From Alteromonas confluentis (lineage in GTDB: Bacteria > Pseudomonadota > Gammaproteobacteria > Enterobacterales > Alteromonadaceae): a stretch of DNA of 51,554 bases. The stretch spans positions 1 through 51,554 of the forward strand of contig NZ_MDHN01000007.1 of assembly GCF_001757105.1 (NCBI RefSeq), in the 5' to 3' direction. The notes under the pieces were generated by a model. It searched no databases, was not told the origin of the DNA, and saw nothing but the letters and a program-made list of their open reading frames with translations. A program made the translations under genes and the position numbers. Position 1 is the stretch's first letter. The number at the start of each line of letters is the position of its first letter. This document shows, in pieces, positions 1 to 9,462 of the stretch.

Positions 1-807
1 ATCATAGAAAGCATTAAACGGCGGGTGCGTGATGGTAGCGTGCTGCGCTTAATCAGCCAGTTCTTAACAAGTGGGGTGATGGTTGAAGGCCATTGGCAGC
101 AGACAGACACAGGGAGTCCGCAAGGTGGGGTAATCAGCCCCTTGATAGCGAACATCTATCTGGATGCGTTTGATAAGGAGATGATGCAACGTGGCCACCG
201 CATAGTGCGCTACGCTGATGATATTCTTATCTTGTGTCGCAGTCGTTCAGCGGCAGAGAATGCGCAACGACAAGCGACCCAAATCCTTGAAGGTAAACTG
301 AAGCTGACCGTGAACACAGAGAAAACCCACATCACACACAGTGATGCGGGTGTCAGGTTCCTTGGTGTGGAAATCGGGACGAAATATACCCGAATCCAAG
401 CGAAGAAACTGGCATTGTTCAAAATGAAGCTAAAGGAGATGACAAAACGCAACGGGGGAAAACCGTTGTCACATGTCATCAACAGACTGAATCCACTGCT
501 AAGAGGGTTCAGCCAGTACTTCAGGATTGCCAATGCCAGCAGGGCATTCAAGCAAATCGCGAGTTGGCTGAGACGCAGACTGCGCAGTGTTCAACTGAAG
601 TTATGGAAAAAGGCGAGCCGCCTGCATCGCTGGCTACGACAGCGGGGCTACAAAGGCAAGTTCGCGTCCATGAGCATGACGAGTTGGCGCAGCGCAAGAA
701 GCCCACTGGCAAGCTACGCGATGCCAAACAGCTGGTTTAACGAACTTGGACTGGTGAATCTGGAAGACGTTAGAACGGGAAATGTGCCCAGCAATTACGC
801 TGGATAA
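1..807 (+). CDS. ltrA: Group II intron reverse transcriptase/maturase, 5' part outside window
   Basis: The frame is open from base 1, so the true start lies outside the window; 268 C-terminal residues are visible. The protein carries the reverse transcriptase motifs SPQGGVISPLIANIYLD and RYADD, the second being the catalytic YADD box. A basic maturase (domain X) region follows, with a tail containing SWRSARSPLA and WFNELGL. No HNH endonuclease domain follows, so this is an En-minus maturase. Family knowledge: such proteins splice their host intron and copy it into new DNA sites. Intron domains V and VI lie directly downstream, as expected. The intron class cannot be settled without the 5' half. 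Confidence 0.93.
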   Translation: MIESIKRRVRDGSVLRLISQFLTSGVMVEGHWQQTDTGSPQGGVISPLIANIYLDAFDKEMMQRGHRIVRYADDILILCRSRSAAENAQRQATQILEGKLKLTVNTEKTHITHSDAGVRFLGVEIGTKYTRIQAKKLALFKMKLKEMTKRNGGKPLSHVINRLNPLLRGFSQYFRIANASRAFKQIASWLRRRLRSVQLKLWKKASRLHRWLRQRGYKGKFASMSMTSWRSARSPLASYAMPNSWFNELGLVNLEDVRTGNVPSNYAG

Positions 808-816
808 ACTGTACAG

Positions 817-887
817 GAGCCGTATACGAGGCCCGTACGTACGGTTCTGTGAGAGGGATGAGGCGGTGATGCCTCACCCTACTCGAT
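817..887 (+). ncRNA. Group II intron RNA domains V and VI
   Basis: Domain V is read as a stem between GAGCCGTA (from 817) and TACGGTTC (to 847). Domain VI is read as the helix of GAGGGATGAGGC with GCCTCACCCTACTC around a GGTGAT loop. Position just after the maturase stop and the bulged adenosine are standard for these domains. The exact 3' splice position (near 887) is inferred. Confidence 0.7.
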
Positions 888-1048
888 GTTCTCTAATTAT
901 TCTCTTCATCGTACTGCGACGCCACCAGGATGGCGCGCGTTACACTATTAATAGATTCTAAGAAATAGAACAGTTAACGCTAGTTTCTGAAGTATTAATC
1001 CGTCTCTACAGTATTAAAATACGCTCATTACCTTTGCAGGAGAAATAC

Positions 1049-1741
1049 ATGCGTTATATCAGAAAGGCCAGTGAGCGCGGGCACGCCAATTTTGGCTGGC
1101 TCAATTCCCATCATTCGTTTTCGTTCGGTCGCTATTATGACCCTGAACATATGGGAATTTCTGTACTTCGGGTTATTAACGATGACCGCGTCGCGCCTGG
1201 AAGAGGGTTTGAAACTCATGGCCATAAAGATATGGAAATCTTGTCATATGTAATAGAAGGTCAATTGGCACACAAAGACAGTACGGGAAACAGCGATGTG
1301 ATCCCGGCGGGTGATATTCAGCGCATGACGGCAGGGCGCGGTATCATGCACAGCGAGTTTAACGGTTCTGATAAAGATGAAGTCCATTTTCTACAAATAT
1401 GGGTACTACCGGCCCAAAACGCGTTAACGCCAGGTTATGAGCAAAAAACGATTCAACAGAGTGGGGCGCTTACGCCAATGGTTACACCAGACGGACGAGC
1501 AGGCACTGTAAAAGTGCATCAGGATATGACCCTATCGCGCCTGCGCTTGTCAGAAAATGAATCGATTTCTATCGCGACTGAAAAACGCATGGGTTATTTG
1601 CATGTAATAAAGGGCGAGATTAGTATCGACAGCGAATCGTTTGAAGCTGGTGATGGACTTGGTGTTTACCAGGACGACACCCTGCAAATACATGCACACG
1701 ACGATACCGAAGCGCTCTGGTTTGATTTGCCACAGCTTTAA
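1049..1741 (+). CDS. Pirin family protein (bicupin)
   Basis: A 230-residue protein with the pirin layout: SHHSFSFGRYYDPEHMG near the N-terminus, the metal-site pair HGHKDME, then MTAGRGIMHSE with the further His and Glu ligands. The C-terminal cupin is shorter and lacks the metal motif. Pirins bind Fe(II); bacterial members such as YhhW have quercetin 2,3-dioxygenase activity in vitro, but the physiological role is mostly unknown. The ATG at 1049 is chosen because CAGGAGA sits just before it, making an upstream TTG unlikely. It is the first gene after the intron and reads in the same direction. Confidence 0.88.
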   Translation: MRYIRKASERGHANFGWLNSHHSFSFGRYYDPEHMGISVLRVINDDRVAPGRGFETHGHKDMEILSYVIEGQLAHKDSTGNSDVIPAGDIQRMTAGRGIMHSEFNGSDKDEVHFLQIWVLPAQNALTPGYEQKTIQQSGALTPMVTPDGRAGTVKVHQDMTLSRLRLSENESISIATEKRMGYLHVIKGEISIDSESFEAGDGLGVYQDDTLQIHAHDDTEALWFDLPQL

Positions 1742-1854
1742 AAGTGTTTGTAGTAAGACTGTCTTCACTCTCACTGAATAAATGGTATTATGAGCTTCGC
1801 AGTGTAGTGGCTGCGTTCAATACTTATAATAACGATTATTCAGTGAGCACAAAC

Positions 1855-2499
1855 GTGATAAAGATTATCCTGGCAGATGACCATGAGTTGGTCAGAACAG
1901 GGATTCGACGCATCCTGGACGATGTCTCCGACTTTTCAGTCGTAGCGGAAGCAAAAAACGGGGAAGATGCAGTTAAATATTGCAGACAAAATGCCCCGGA
2001 TATCGTTTTAATGGACGTCAATATGCCCGGCATGGGCGGATTGGAAGCCACAAAAAAAATCGTTCGCATGTCCGAAAACACGCGTGTTATTTGTTTATCC
2101 ATGCATAAAGAACACCCTATTCCTTCGCAGGTTATGCAAATTGGTGCCTTTGGTTTTCTGACTAAAGATGCCGATCCCGATGAAATGATCCGTGCGATTT
2201 ACAAAGTGCATTCAGGTCAAAAGTTCCTCCCGCCTGAAATTGCGCAAAGTATTGCTATAAGTAAGTTAGCGCCAGATGCTGATAACCCTTTCGATAATTT
2301 GTCCAGTCGTGAACTAAATATCGCTATGCGCCTTACAAAAGGGCAGAAGGTGCCTGAAATCGCTAACGAGCTCAGTATCAACGCCAAAACAGTCAATACT
2401 TATCGCTACCGTATGTTCGAAAAACTCGACGTAAAAACCGACGTTGAGCTGACGCACTTGGCACTCAGGCACAAACTCATCGATCCCAATATGCTTTAA
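1855..2499 (+). CDS. uvrY: Response regulator, UvrY/GacA type
   Basis: A 214-residue NarL/FixJ-type response regulator. The receiver has the acidic pair ADDHELVR and phospho-acceptor Asp54 in LMDVNMPG; a LuxR-type helix-turn-helix follows (SSRELNIAMRLTKGQKVPEIA, then KTVNTYRYRMF). It is close to E. coli UvrY along its length, including the end ELTHLALRH. UvrY/GacA answers to BarA/GacS and activates CsrB-type small RNAs. The GTG at 1855 matches the family N-terminus (VIKIILADDHE); a GTG at 1843 would add four residues. No clear ribosome site helps decide. The gene lies directly before uvrC, as in enterobacteria. Confidence 0.93.
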   Translation: MIKIILADDHELVRTGIRRILDDVSDFSVVAEAKNGEDAVKYCRQNAPDIVLMDVNMPGMGGLEATKKIVRMSENTRVICLSMHKEHPIPSQVMQIGAFGFLTKDADPDEMIRAIYKVHSGQKFLPPEIAQSIAISKLAPDADNPFDNLSSRELNIAMRLTKGQKVPEIANELSINAKTVNTYRYRMFEKLDVKTDVELTHLALRHKLIDPNML

Positions 2500-2507
2500 T
2501 TTGCTGA

Positions 2508-4325
2508 ATGTCACAATTCGACCACAATGATTTCCTGAAAAACCTTACTAGCCAGCCTGGCGTGTACCGCATGTACAACGCCGAAGGTGAGGTGATATAC
2601 GTTGGAAAGGCGAAAAACCTTAAAAATCGGGTCTCCAGTTACTTTCGAAAAAATGTCGATAATTCGAAGACCCGGTCGCTGGTAGCGAACATTGCCAGCA
2701 TGGATGTAACGGTGGTGAATAGTGAAACCGAAGCATTCCTGCTAGAAAACAACTTTATTAAGAAATATAAGCCGCGATATAACGTGGTGATGCGGGATGA
2801 TAAATCATACCCGTTTATATTTTTGTCTGATCACAAACACCCACGTTTATCGTTTCATCGTGGTCCGCAGAAGAAAAAGGGCGAATATTTTGGTCCTTAT
2901 CCTAGCGCCTGGGCAGTGCGGGAGAGTCTGCGAACCATGCAGAAGATTTTCCCCGTTCGTCAGTGTGAAGACAGTTATTACCGCGCACGAAGTCGCCCGT
3001 GCCTGCAATATCAGATGCAACGCTGTAGCGCCCCGTGCGTGCAAGGCTATGTGAGTGATGAGGAATATCAAGAGCAGGTGCAGCTTGCCCGGCTCTTTCT
3101 GAATGGTAAAAACCAACAGGTCATTGGCACACTGGTTAATAAAATGGAAAAGGCCAGTGAGCAGTTGAATTTTGAAGCTGCAGCTCGCTATCGAGACCAA
3201 ATAAACGTATTACGCAAAGTGCAAGAGCGACAATGGGTGGCGGGAACCCAGGACGAAATGGACGTATTTGGTTTTGCGGTACGTGGCAATATGGCCTGTA
3301 TTCAAGTGATGTTTATCCGAGACAGCCAATTATTGGGAAGTAAATCGTATTTTCCCAAAGTGCCTGCCGCGGCAACCGAAGATGAGATCTTTGAGTCTTT
3401 CTTCCTCCAGTTTTATTTGTCTGGCAATAAGATCATTCCCAAGCAGATTGTTACCCCTCGAACGTTATCGGAAGAACACAGCATACTCGAAGTGTTGAGT
3501 GAAGAAGCCAAACGCAAGGTTAAGTTGTTCAAAGGGGCGAGGGAAGAAAAACGTCGCTACCTGAGTTTGGCGCAAACTAATGCTGAAAATGCGTTAGATG
3601 CCCAATACAGCCAGCAGAAATCAGTGCATGCTCGATACCTGGCCCTAGAAGACATACTTGATCGGGATGAACCCATTCAGCGCATGGAATGCTTTGATAT
3701 TAGTCACACGTCGGGGCAGCAAACCGTGGCTTCTTGCGTGGTGTTCAATCGCGAAGGCCCGCTGAAAAGTGATTACCGTCGATACAATATCGAAGGGATC
3801 ACCCCTGGCGATGATTATGCTGCCATGGCTCAGGCCCTAAAACGCCGATATAAGAACGTACAGGAAGTGAGTAAGATCCCAGACATTCTGTTTATCGACG
3901 GGGGGAAGGGACAGTTGGGACAGGCAGAGGCATTTTTTGAAGACTGGCCTGTCGATAAAAAGCCGTTACTGGTAGGGGTAGCGAAAGGAACAACGCGAAA
4001 ACCGGGTCTTGAAACGCTCATTCTTGCTGGTTCCCATGAAACCTTGCCTATGGAAAGTCATTCGCCGGCCCTGCATTTGATTCAGCACATACGTGACGAA
4101 TCACACCGTTTCGCCATTACTGGCCACAGGAATCGCCGTCAAAAGGTGAAAAACACCTCTAGCCTGGAAGATATTCCAGGAATAGGCGCCAAGCGTCGTC
4201 AGAGTTTGCTCAAATACATGGGCGGCTTGCAAGGGCTTAAAAAAGCCAGCAAAGATGAAATTGCCAATGTGCCTGGCATTAGCCAGGAGCTGGCTGAAAC
4301 AATATACGATCACCTGCATCTTTGA
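2508..4325 (+). CDS. uvrC: UvrABC excision nuclease subunit C
   Basis: A 605-residue UvrC of normal length. The GIY-YIG domain is at the N-terminus ([23 protein letters not shown]), with a cysteine-rich segment at about 155-180. The UVR motif binding UvrB is near residue 205 ([20 protein letters not shown]), then the RNase H-like domain ([24 protein letters not shown]) and the tandem helix-hairpin-helix end ([21 protein letters not shown]). It makes both incisions around a lesion in nucleotide excision repair. It starts 8 bases after uvrY with no ribosome site of its own, which suggests translational coupling. Confidence 0.97.
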   Translation: MSQFDHNDFLKNLTSQPGVYRMYNAEGEVIYVGKAKNLKNRVSSYFRKNVDNSKTRSLVANIASMDVTVVNSETEAFLLENNFIKKYKPRYNVVMRDDKSYPFIFLSDHKHPRLSFHRGPQKKKGEYFGPYPSAWAVRESLRTMQKIFPVRQCEDSYYRARSRPCLQYQMQRCSAPCVQGYVSDEEYQEQVQLARLFLNGKNQQVIGTLVNKMEKASEQLNFEAAARYRDQINVLRKVQERQWVAGTQDEMDVFGFAVRGNMACIQVMFIRDSQLLGSKSYFPKVPAAATEDEIFESFFLQFYLSGNKIIPKQIVTPRTLSEEHSILEVLSEEAKRKVKLFKGAREEKRRYLSLAQTNAENALDAQYSQQKSVHARYLALEDILDRDEPIQRMECFDISHTSGQQTVASCVVFNREGPLKSDYRRYNIEGITPGDDYAAMAQALKRRYKNVQEVSKIPDILFIDGGKGQLGQAEAFFEDWPVDKKPLLVGVAKGTTRKPGLETLILAGSHETLPMESHSPALHLIQHIRDESHRFAITGHRNRRQKVKNTSSLEDIPGIGAKRRQSLLKYMGGLQGLKKASKDEIANVPGISQELAETIYDHLHL

Positions 4326-4399
4326 GGATGTGTAAAATCGCAGGCGTGGTAACATGCCTCCATTACGTGATGTCATTATTTTTAAACGAGAAGTAATTT

Positions 4400-4969
4400 A
4401 TGTGGACGGTACCTAATATCATCACGATTTTTCGTGTTGTGCTTATTCCAGTGTTTGTCGCGGTGTATTTTCTTGACTGGAAGTGGGCAAAAGAGGCCGG
4501 CGCATTTGTTTTCTGGCTAGCGGCCATAACCGATTGGTTCGATGGTTATCTGGCCCGTAAACTGAAACAGAGTACGCCATTTGGTGCGTTTTTAGACCCG
4601 GTGGCTGACAAACTTATCGTCGCTACGGCGCTGATCATGATTACCCATACATATGGGACGTTATGGATCACGATTCCGGCGATTGTACTGATGGTACGTG
4701 AAATCTATATTTCAGCCTTGCGCGAGTGGATGGCCCAGCGTGGTTATAGTGATACGGTAAAAGTCAGTTTTATTGGAAAAGCAAAGACCATGGCGCAGAT
4801 GTTAGCACTGATAGGGCTATTATCTGGCCTTGAAACTTTCATGGGCTTTCCAATTTATTGGGTTACGTTAGGTTATATCTTGCTTTATATTGCCGCAGTG
4901 CTGTCAATTTGGTCTATGCTGGTATACACCTCAGCGGCCTGGAAGCACCTTGCTGGACGTCAGGGCTGA
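4400..4969 (+). CDS. pgsA: Phosphatidylglycerophosphate synthase
   Basis: A 189-residue integral membrane enzyme with the complete CDP-alcohol phosphotransferase signature DGYLARKLKQ...GAFLDPVADK (residues about 49-71), which holds the metal-binding aspartates. It joins CDP-diacylglycerol and glycerol-3-phosphate to form phosphatidylglycerol phosphate, the first committed step to phosphatidylglycerol and cardiolipin. Several hydrophobic helices are evident. GAGAAG lies 7 bases before the ATG. It is part of the conserved uvrY-uvrC-pgsA-tRNA order seen in E. coli. Confidence 0.96.
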   Translation: MWTVPNIITIFRVVLIPVFVAVYFLDWKWAKEAGAFVFWLAAITDWFDGYLARKLKQSTPFGAFLDPVADKLIVATALIMITHTYGTLWITIPAIVLMVREIYISALREWMAQRGYSDTVKVSFIGKAKTMAQMLALIGLLSGLETFMGFPIYWVTLGYILLYIAAVLSIWSMLVYTSAAWKHLAGRQG

Positions 4970-5061
4970 TTACGTTTGTTTGTCTCTTGCACAATGCGGG
5001 CAAAAAAAAAGCAAACAGACAGAAAATTAGGTATTTAGGTGCATTTTGATGGTTTTTGCTG

Positions 5062-5089
5062 TTGACAGTTTTATCCGGGTAGGTAGAAT
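5062..5089 (+). promoter_or_regulatory. Strong sigma70 promoter for the tRNA cluster
   Basis: A perfect -35 hexamer TTGACA (5062-5067) and TAGAAT (5084-5089) are 16 bases apart, followed by the G/C-rich discriminator GCACCCC. Such discriminators are typical of stable RNA promoters under stringent control. It lies about 70 bases before the first tRNA, in the pgsA-tRNA gap. Confidence 0.8.
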
Positions 5090-5158
5090 GCACCCCACGT
5101 TTTACGGAGCACCTCAGTAAAACGCTGATGAAGCTAGAAATAGCATCATGCAGACTTA

Positions 5159-5234
<76 letters not shown>

Positions 5235-5238
5235 AAAT

Positions 5239-5312
5239 GGCGGAATGGCAGAATGGCTATGCAGCGGATTGCAAATCCGTGGATCTCGGTTCGACTCCGG
5301 GTTCCGCCTCCA
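5239..5312 (+). tRNA. tRNA-Cys(GCA)
   Basis: A 74-base cloverleaf with acceptor stem GGCGGAA/TTCCGCC, anticodon GCA at 5271-5273 between GCGGATT and AATCCGT, T-arm GGTTCGACTCC, and an encoded TCCA end. It is only four bases from tRNA-Gly, so the two are surely processed from one transcript. Confidence 0.97.
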
Positions 5313-5372
5313 TTATTTGTTGCTCACGCAACAGCAGGGTCCAACCTGTACCTGTCCTAGCGACAACCCAAT

Positions 5373-5459
5373 GCCCGGGTGGTGAAATTGGTAGACACAA
5401 GGGATTTAAAATCCCTCGCTGGTAACAGCGTGCCGGTTCAAGTCCGGCCCCGGGCACCA
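5373..5459 (+). tRNA. tRNA-Leu(TAA)
   Basis: An 87-base class II tRNA with acceptor stem GCCCGGG/CCCGGGC, anticodon TAA at 5407-5409 in the loop between AGGGA and TCCCT, an extra arm (CGCTGGTAACAGCG), T-loop GGTTCAAGTCC and encoded ACCA end. Last of the three; no clear hairpin terminator follows. Confidence 0.96.
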
Positions 5460-5667
5460 TTTATCTTATCTAAATCTAATCTTGATATTGCTGTACATAT
5501 TTTGCACGCATTAAGTCATGGGAATAATCTTACTTTCAGTGTCTTACAAGCAACATCCGCTATATTTTTCGCTTTTTTGACGATAATTGGCTGTATTTTT
5601 AGGATGAATCTTCGTATAGTGTGGAAATCGTGCAGTTTCGTGTACAGCCGTTCTGAGAAGGGTCTGA

Positions 5668-6501
5668 ATGAATCAAATATTGGTGTCGGCAGCAAATTTA
5701 CAGCAGCAGTTATCTGAACAACCAATTACTATACTTCGCGCGTTGATGTCTGATCCGATTAACGGAACGGCAGATATCAGAGACTCCCAACTTCTTCCCG
5801 GCACCATTGATGTCGATATCGATGCCGAAGGGAGCGACCACAGCAGCGGACTACCACATACAAATTTATCGGCAGACGCTTTTTCGAGTTTGTTGAGCCA
5901 GTTGGGGTTAAACATTAATTCCGACATAGTCATTTATGACAACCGGGGTATATTTAGCGCGCCAAGATTGTGGTGGATGATGAAAGCGCTGGGCCATCAG
6001 AACGTGAGACTACTCAATGGCGGCTGGCCTGCCTGGGAAGCCTCCGGGTTCTCAGAATCAAAGCATGTTTCGTCCCAGCACAACACGAGTAATTATCAAG
6101 CCGTTGTGCCAGCCAAAGCCTGGTTTGCTAATGCAGAACACGTGTTAGCGGCAATGAACACTGAAACACAAATTGTTGATGCGCGCAGTGCAGCACGTTT
6201 TCATGGCAACGTCGACGAACCCAGAGCTGGCGTTCGACGTGGGCATATTCCCGGTTCATACAATCTGCCATTCCAGACCGTACTTGAGAATGGCAAATTT
6301 AAAGAGGTGTCGGCGTTAGAAGCACTGTTTGCTGAAACTCAGATTAGCCTTGATAAACCAATTATTTGTAGCTGCGGTTCAGGTGTAACCGCATGCATTA
6401 TTGGTGTGGCTGCATTACTATGCGGTGCCACTGATGTTCGTGTTTACGATGGCGCCTGGTCTGAATGGGGCGCAAATTCACACTTTCCTGTGGAGGTATA
6501 A
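5668..6501 (+). CDS. sseA: 3-mercaptopyruvate/thiosulfate sulfurtransferase (double rhodanese)
   Basis: A 277-residue protein with two rhodanese domains. The first keeps the fold but no active cysteine ([18 protein letters not shown]). The second carries the active loop CSCGSGVTA near residue 235, and CGSGVT is the 3-mercaptopyruvate sulfurtransferase form. Such enzymes move sulfur from mercaptopyruvate to cyanide or thiols. GAAGGG lies just before the ATG. It ends two bases before the sirtuin gene, which carries GGAGG near its own start, so the two form an operon. Confidence 0.9.
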   Translation: MNQILVSAANLQQQLSEQPITILRALMSDPINGTADIRDSQLLPGTIDVDIDAEGSDHSSGLPHTNLSADAFSSLLSQLGLNINSDIVIYDNRGIFSAPRLWWMMKALGHQNVRLLNGGWPAWEASGFSESKHVSSQHNTSNYQAVVPAKAWFANAEHVLAAMNTETQIVDARSAARFHGNVDEPRAGVRRGHIPGSYNLPFQTVLENGKFKEVSALEALFAETQISLDKPIICSCGSGVTACIIGVAALLCGATDVRVYDGAWSEWGANSHFPVEV

Positions 6502-6503
6502 GG

Positions 6504-7235
6504 ATGGGTAATAAGCCACGGGTTGTAGTGTTAACCGGTGCAGGTATCTCTGCTGAGTCAGGATTACGAACCTTCCGTGACAGCAATGGCCTTTGGGAAA
6601 ACCATAAGGTTGAAGATGTTGCCACGCCTGAAGCTTACGCAGCGAATTCGGAACTGGTTTACAAGTTTTACAATGCACGCAGAGCACAACTTCAGGAGCC
6701 TTCCGTTGTTCCCAATGCAGCTCATGAAGCACTTGCACGGTTGGAAAAGCAAATTGGCAAAGATTTTCTGTTGGTAACCCAGAACGTTGATGACTTACAT
6801 GAACGGGCGGGTAGTCAGCGCATGATCCACATGCATGGGAAATTATTGTCAGCCAGGTGTATTAGCTCTGGTGAAAGTCACCGTTGGGAAGCATCCTTTG
6901 ACGAAACGACACCGTGCCCATGCTGCAAGCCCTCTGGCGTATTACGGCCCGATATCGTTTGGTTTGGCGAAATGCCGCTTAAAATGGACGACATTATCCT
7001 CGCTCTCACAAAAGCCGATTTGTTTATTTCTATTGGCACATCGGGGCAGGTTTATCCGGCAGCGGGGTTCGTTCAGGTAGCAAAAGACAGCGGTGCACGC
7101 ACGGTAGAGTTAAACCTTGAACCGAGCGACGGCTTCGATATGTTCGACGAGTCCTATCATGGTCCTGCGTCTAAAGTGGTTCCGAATTTTGTTGAGAGTT
7201 TGCTTGAAGAGTTATCTCTAGCCGCCACCCTGTAG
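6504..7235 (+). CDS. cobB: NAD-dependent protein deacylase (CobB sirtuin)
   Basis: A 243-residue class III sirtuin. It has [15 protein letters not shown] for NAD binding, [11 protein letters not shown], catalytic His111 in HMHGK, and the CobB-type zinc site in which the first pair is reduced to RCIS and the second is CPCC. The Tyr-x-x-Arg pair in FYNARR corresponds to E. coli Tyr92/Arg95, so desuccinylation as well as deacetylation is expected. The ATG at 6504 is preceded by GGAGGTATAAGG, preferred over an upstream start inside sseA. Cytoplasmic. It follows sseA and precedes the LysE-type gene by 3 bases. Confidence 0.94.
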   Translation: MGNKPRVVVLTGAGISAESGLRTFRDSNGLWENHKVEDVATPEAYAANSELVYKFYNARRAQLQEPSVVPNAAHEALARLEKQIGKDFLLVTQNVDDLHERAGSQRMIHMHGKLLSARCISSGESHRWEASFDETTPCPCCKPSGVLRPDIVWFGEMPLKMDDIILALTKADLFISIGTSGQVYPAAGFVQVAKDSGARTVELNLEPSDGFDMFDESYHGPASKVVPNFVESLLEELSLAATL

Positions 7236-7238
7236 TTT

Positions 7239-7877
7239 ATGTTTCCCTATCTAGAAGAATTTATCACTATCGCGCTGGTACACTTAGTCGCGGTAGCAAG
7301 TCCGGGTCCTGATTTTGCGATTGTTGTCCGGCATAGTGTTGCTTATGGTCGCCGTATTGCCATGGTTACTAGTGTGGGAATAGGGCTTGCCATTCTTGTT
7401 CATGTTGCCTATTCCCTAATTGGCGTAAGCGTATTATTAACCACAACACCCTGGCTGTATCGTGCCTTTACTTATTTAGCTGCAGCGTATTTGTTGTATT
7501 TGGCTATAGGCGCTCTTCGTAGCGGCCCGCCTGATAAAACGTCGCCAACGGGTGATCCTAGGAATAAAGCCTCATCGCCAGATATTTCCGCAGCAAAAGC
7601 GTTTCGAATCGGGTTTTTGACCAACGGGCTGAATCCGAAAGCGACCTTGTTTTTTCTTTCGCTCTTCACCGTCATTATTAATCCTCATACCCCCGTTATG
7701 ATAAAACTGGGATATGGCATTTATTTGTCTGCTGCAACGGCTGCGTGGTTTTGTATGCTGTCATGGTTATTAAGTACCAGTCGTGTTGCCAAAATTATCG
7801 GGGAAAAGGGCTATTGGCTCGACCGTACCATGGGCGTACTGCTCGTCGGCCTGGCCATGAAACTTGTCCTGCTTTAG
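7239..7877 (+). CDS. LysE/RhtB family exporter
   Basis: A 212-residue membrane protein with about six helices and the family N-terminal signature LVAVASPGPDFAIVVRHS. The family exports amino acids such as lysine, threonine or homoserine lactones across the inner membrane; the substrate here cannot be read from sequence. A hydrophilic insert near residues 88-108 lies between the third and fourth helices. It starts 3 bases after the sirtuin stop without a strong ribosome site, suggesting coupling in the sseA-cobB operon. Confidence 0.9.
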   Translation: MFPYLEEFITIALVHLVAVASPGPDFAIVVRHSVAYGRRIAMVTSVGIGLAILVHVAYSLIGVSVLLTTTPWLYRAFTYLAAAYLLYLAIGALRSGPPDKTSPTGDPRNKASSPDISAAKAFRIGFLTNGLNPKATLFFLSLFTVIINPHTPVMIKLGYGIYLSAATAAWFCMLSWLLSTSRVAKIIGEKGYWLDRTMGVLLVGLAMKLVLL

Positions 7878-7899
7878 TAGGCAAACCGGCCTCTTGCGG

Positions 7900-7905
7900 T
7901 ATAAT
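7900..7905 (+). promoter_or_regulatory. Consensus -10 box before the membrane protein operon
   Basis: A perfect TATAAT lies 30 bases before the GTG at 7935, in the only gap between the LysE gene and the next one. A matching -35 element is weak (TTAGTA-like), so this is a moderate promoter prediction. Confidence 0.45.
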
Positions 7906-7934
7906 CCGCCCATCAAAATATTAAGAAGTGTCTC

Positions 7935-8684
7935 GTGTCTGCATCAAACAAACCTCCGTTTAATACTGCTTTAAACGATCGCTATAAAATCATTAAAGAA
8001 AAAGGGCAGTTCGATTTCAAACAGATTGCCCGGGTTGCCATTGCTTTGTTAAAGGCGAATATCTGGCCGCTCATCTCTGCCAGTTCGGTGATCGTTTTTA
8101 CTGTGCTCGCGTTTGCCTTACTCATTGCCAATAGTTTCCCCCTGGAAGAACTCACGGGTATGCCGGCACAGCAGCAAGGTATTCTTGATATTGCGATGAT
8201 CATTATTGTTGCGCCGCTATCAGCGGGACTATCGGTAATGGGGATTAATATCGCCAGACGGCAAAAAGTCACCATGACAGATATCTTCAAATTTGTGTCC
8301 TGGGTATTGCCGTTGGCACTCGCTCAACTGCTTATTTCTGTACTGGTGCAGCTCGGTTTGGCCGTATTAATCATTCCCGGGCTTTACGTTTTTGTTGCCT
8401 CTACGTTCACGCTGCCTCTTATTGCCGATAAAAAGATGGGCGTACTTCAGGCTGTAATGGCTTCCTGCCGGGCCGTTAACCAATATTTGTTATCATTTAT
8501 TGTTCTTTTTGTGATTTTTCTCGTATTGTTTCTGCTGAGTATCTTTACTTTTGGCCTGGGTTTTTTGCTGATCATGCCACTGTACTTCGTGGTAACCGGA
8601 CTGCTTTATACAACCATTTTTGATACAGCAGAAGACCAACAGGCATTGACGGGTGATAGACAGGAGTCGACTTTCGATGCATAA
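7935..8684 (+). CDS. Uncharacterised multi-helix inner membrane protein
   Basis: A 249-residue protein with a hydrophilic N-terminus of about 40 residues and then about six hydrophobic segments, with short loops such as ARRQKVTMTD and IADKKMG. The pattern of paired helices with an LALAQLLISVLVQLGLAVLI stretch resembles the YciC/DUF975-like membrane proteins, but the match is not firm. No catalytic motif is seen. It starts with GTG and is joined to the Bax-like gene by a short overlap, so it may take part in envelope maintenance (inference). Confidence 0.7.
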   Translation: MSASNKPPFNTALNDRYKIIKEKGQFDFKQIARVAIALLKANIWPLISASSVIVFTVLAFALLIANSFPLEELTGMPAQQQGILDIAMIIIVAPLSAGLSVMGINIARRQKVTMTDIFKFVSWVLPLALAQLLISVLVQLGLAVLIIPGLYVFVASTFTLPLIADKKMGVLQAVMASCRAVNQYLLSFIVLFVIFLVLFLLSIFTFGLGFLLIMPLYFVVTGLLYTTIFDTAEDQQALTGDRQESTFDA

Positions 8685-9462
8685 AAGAGAAACCATGAAT
8701 ATTGTGTTAATTACCGTTGCCATTTTACTGGTTATCGTGATTAACGCCTGGATCATGTCATCCAGGGAGCCTGATATTCTTGATATTCCTATCACCGAGC
8801 AGGCCGACGAGCCTGTACCTGACTTTATCGATATCGAAAACGTACAGGAAAAGAAGGAAGCCTTTTTCAATTACCTTCGTCCTGAAGTAGAAAAGCAAAA
8901 CGAGTACCTACTTTCATTACGTCACTACATTCAAACTCTCCAGCGTCAAATTTCATTGGGCGAAACGTTAACTGAAGATGATCAGGAACGGGTTGTCTGG
9001 TTGGTTAATGAGTATAAAGTTGATGAAGATGCTGAAATTGATGATCAATTACAGACGCTCTTGCGTCGGGTTGATATACTACCGGTGTCGCTGGTACTGG
9101 CTCAGGCAGCGAATGAATCGGCATGGGGAACCAGTCGATTTGCACGCAAAGGTTATAATTTTTTTGGTCTCTGGTGTTTTCGTAAGGGCTGTGGATTTGT
9201 CCCCGCACGCCGTACCGAAGGGGCTGATCACGAGGTCGCTAAGTTCCCTAACTTATCAAAGGCTACTTATACCTACATGCGCAATATTAATCGTCACAAT
9301 GCCTATAAAGAGCTACGTACTATTCGAAGTACACTTAGATCGAATCAATTACCAGTGACAGGTGTCGCCTTAGCCGAAGGGCTGATGAATTACTCAGAGC
9401 GGGGCATAGCTTACGTAGAGGAACTACAGGCTATGATTCGTTACAACAGGGATTACATGTAG
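8677..9462 (+). CDS. Bax-like membrane-anchored glucosaminidase
   Basis: A 261-residue protein with one N-terminal anchor (IVLITVAILLVIVINAWI), a helical stretch, and a C-terminal FlgJ/Bax-type lysozyme-like domain. The domain signature is LAQAANESAWGTSRFARKGYNFFGLW, in which the Glu is the likely catalytic acid. The family cleaves glycan bonds in peptidoglycan, here at the periplasmic face. AGGAG lies 10 bases before the ATG at 8677; an internal ATG at 8695 with AAGAGA before it is a possible alternative. The start overlaps the previous gene, and the stop overlaps the next GTG by one base, so these three form an operon. Confidence 0.86.
   Translation: MHKRETMNIVLITVAILLVIVINAWIMSSREPDILDIPITEQADEPVPDFIDIENVQEKKEAFFNYLRPEVEKQNEYLLSLRHYIQTLQRQISLGETLTEDDQERVVWLVNEYKVDEDAEIDDQLQTLLRRVDILPVSLVLAQAANESAWGTSRFARKGYNFFGLWCFRKGCGFVPARRTEGADHEVAKFPNLSKATYTYMRNINRHNAYKELRTIRSTLRSNQLPVTGVALAEGLMNYSERGIAYVEELQAMIRYNRDYM

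Larger units (their letters stand above)
1..887 (+). mobile_element. Group II intron, 3' portion
   Basis: The maturase gene is followed within 10 bases of its stop by a domain V-like hairpin at 817-847, which starts GAGCCGT and ends ACGGTTC. A domain VI-like hairpin follows at about 849-885, with GATGAGGC pairing to GCCTCACC and an unpaired A in CCTACTC as candidate branch point. The element probably ends near 887 at ...CGAT. The 5' exon is outside the window. The 3' exon from 888 is noncoding and leads to the pirin gene, so the interrupted site cannot be named. Confidence 0.8.

Noticed and set aside
1034..1048. TTG start of the pirin gene at 1034
   Set aside because: The ATG at 1049 directly follows a good ribosome site that would lie inside the longer frame.
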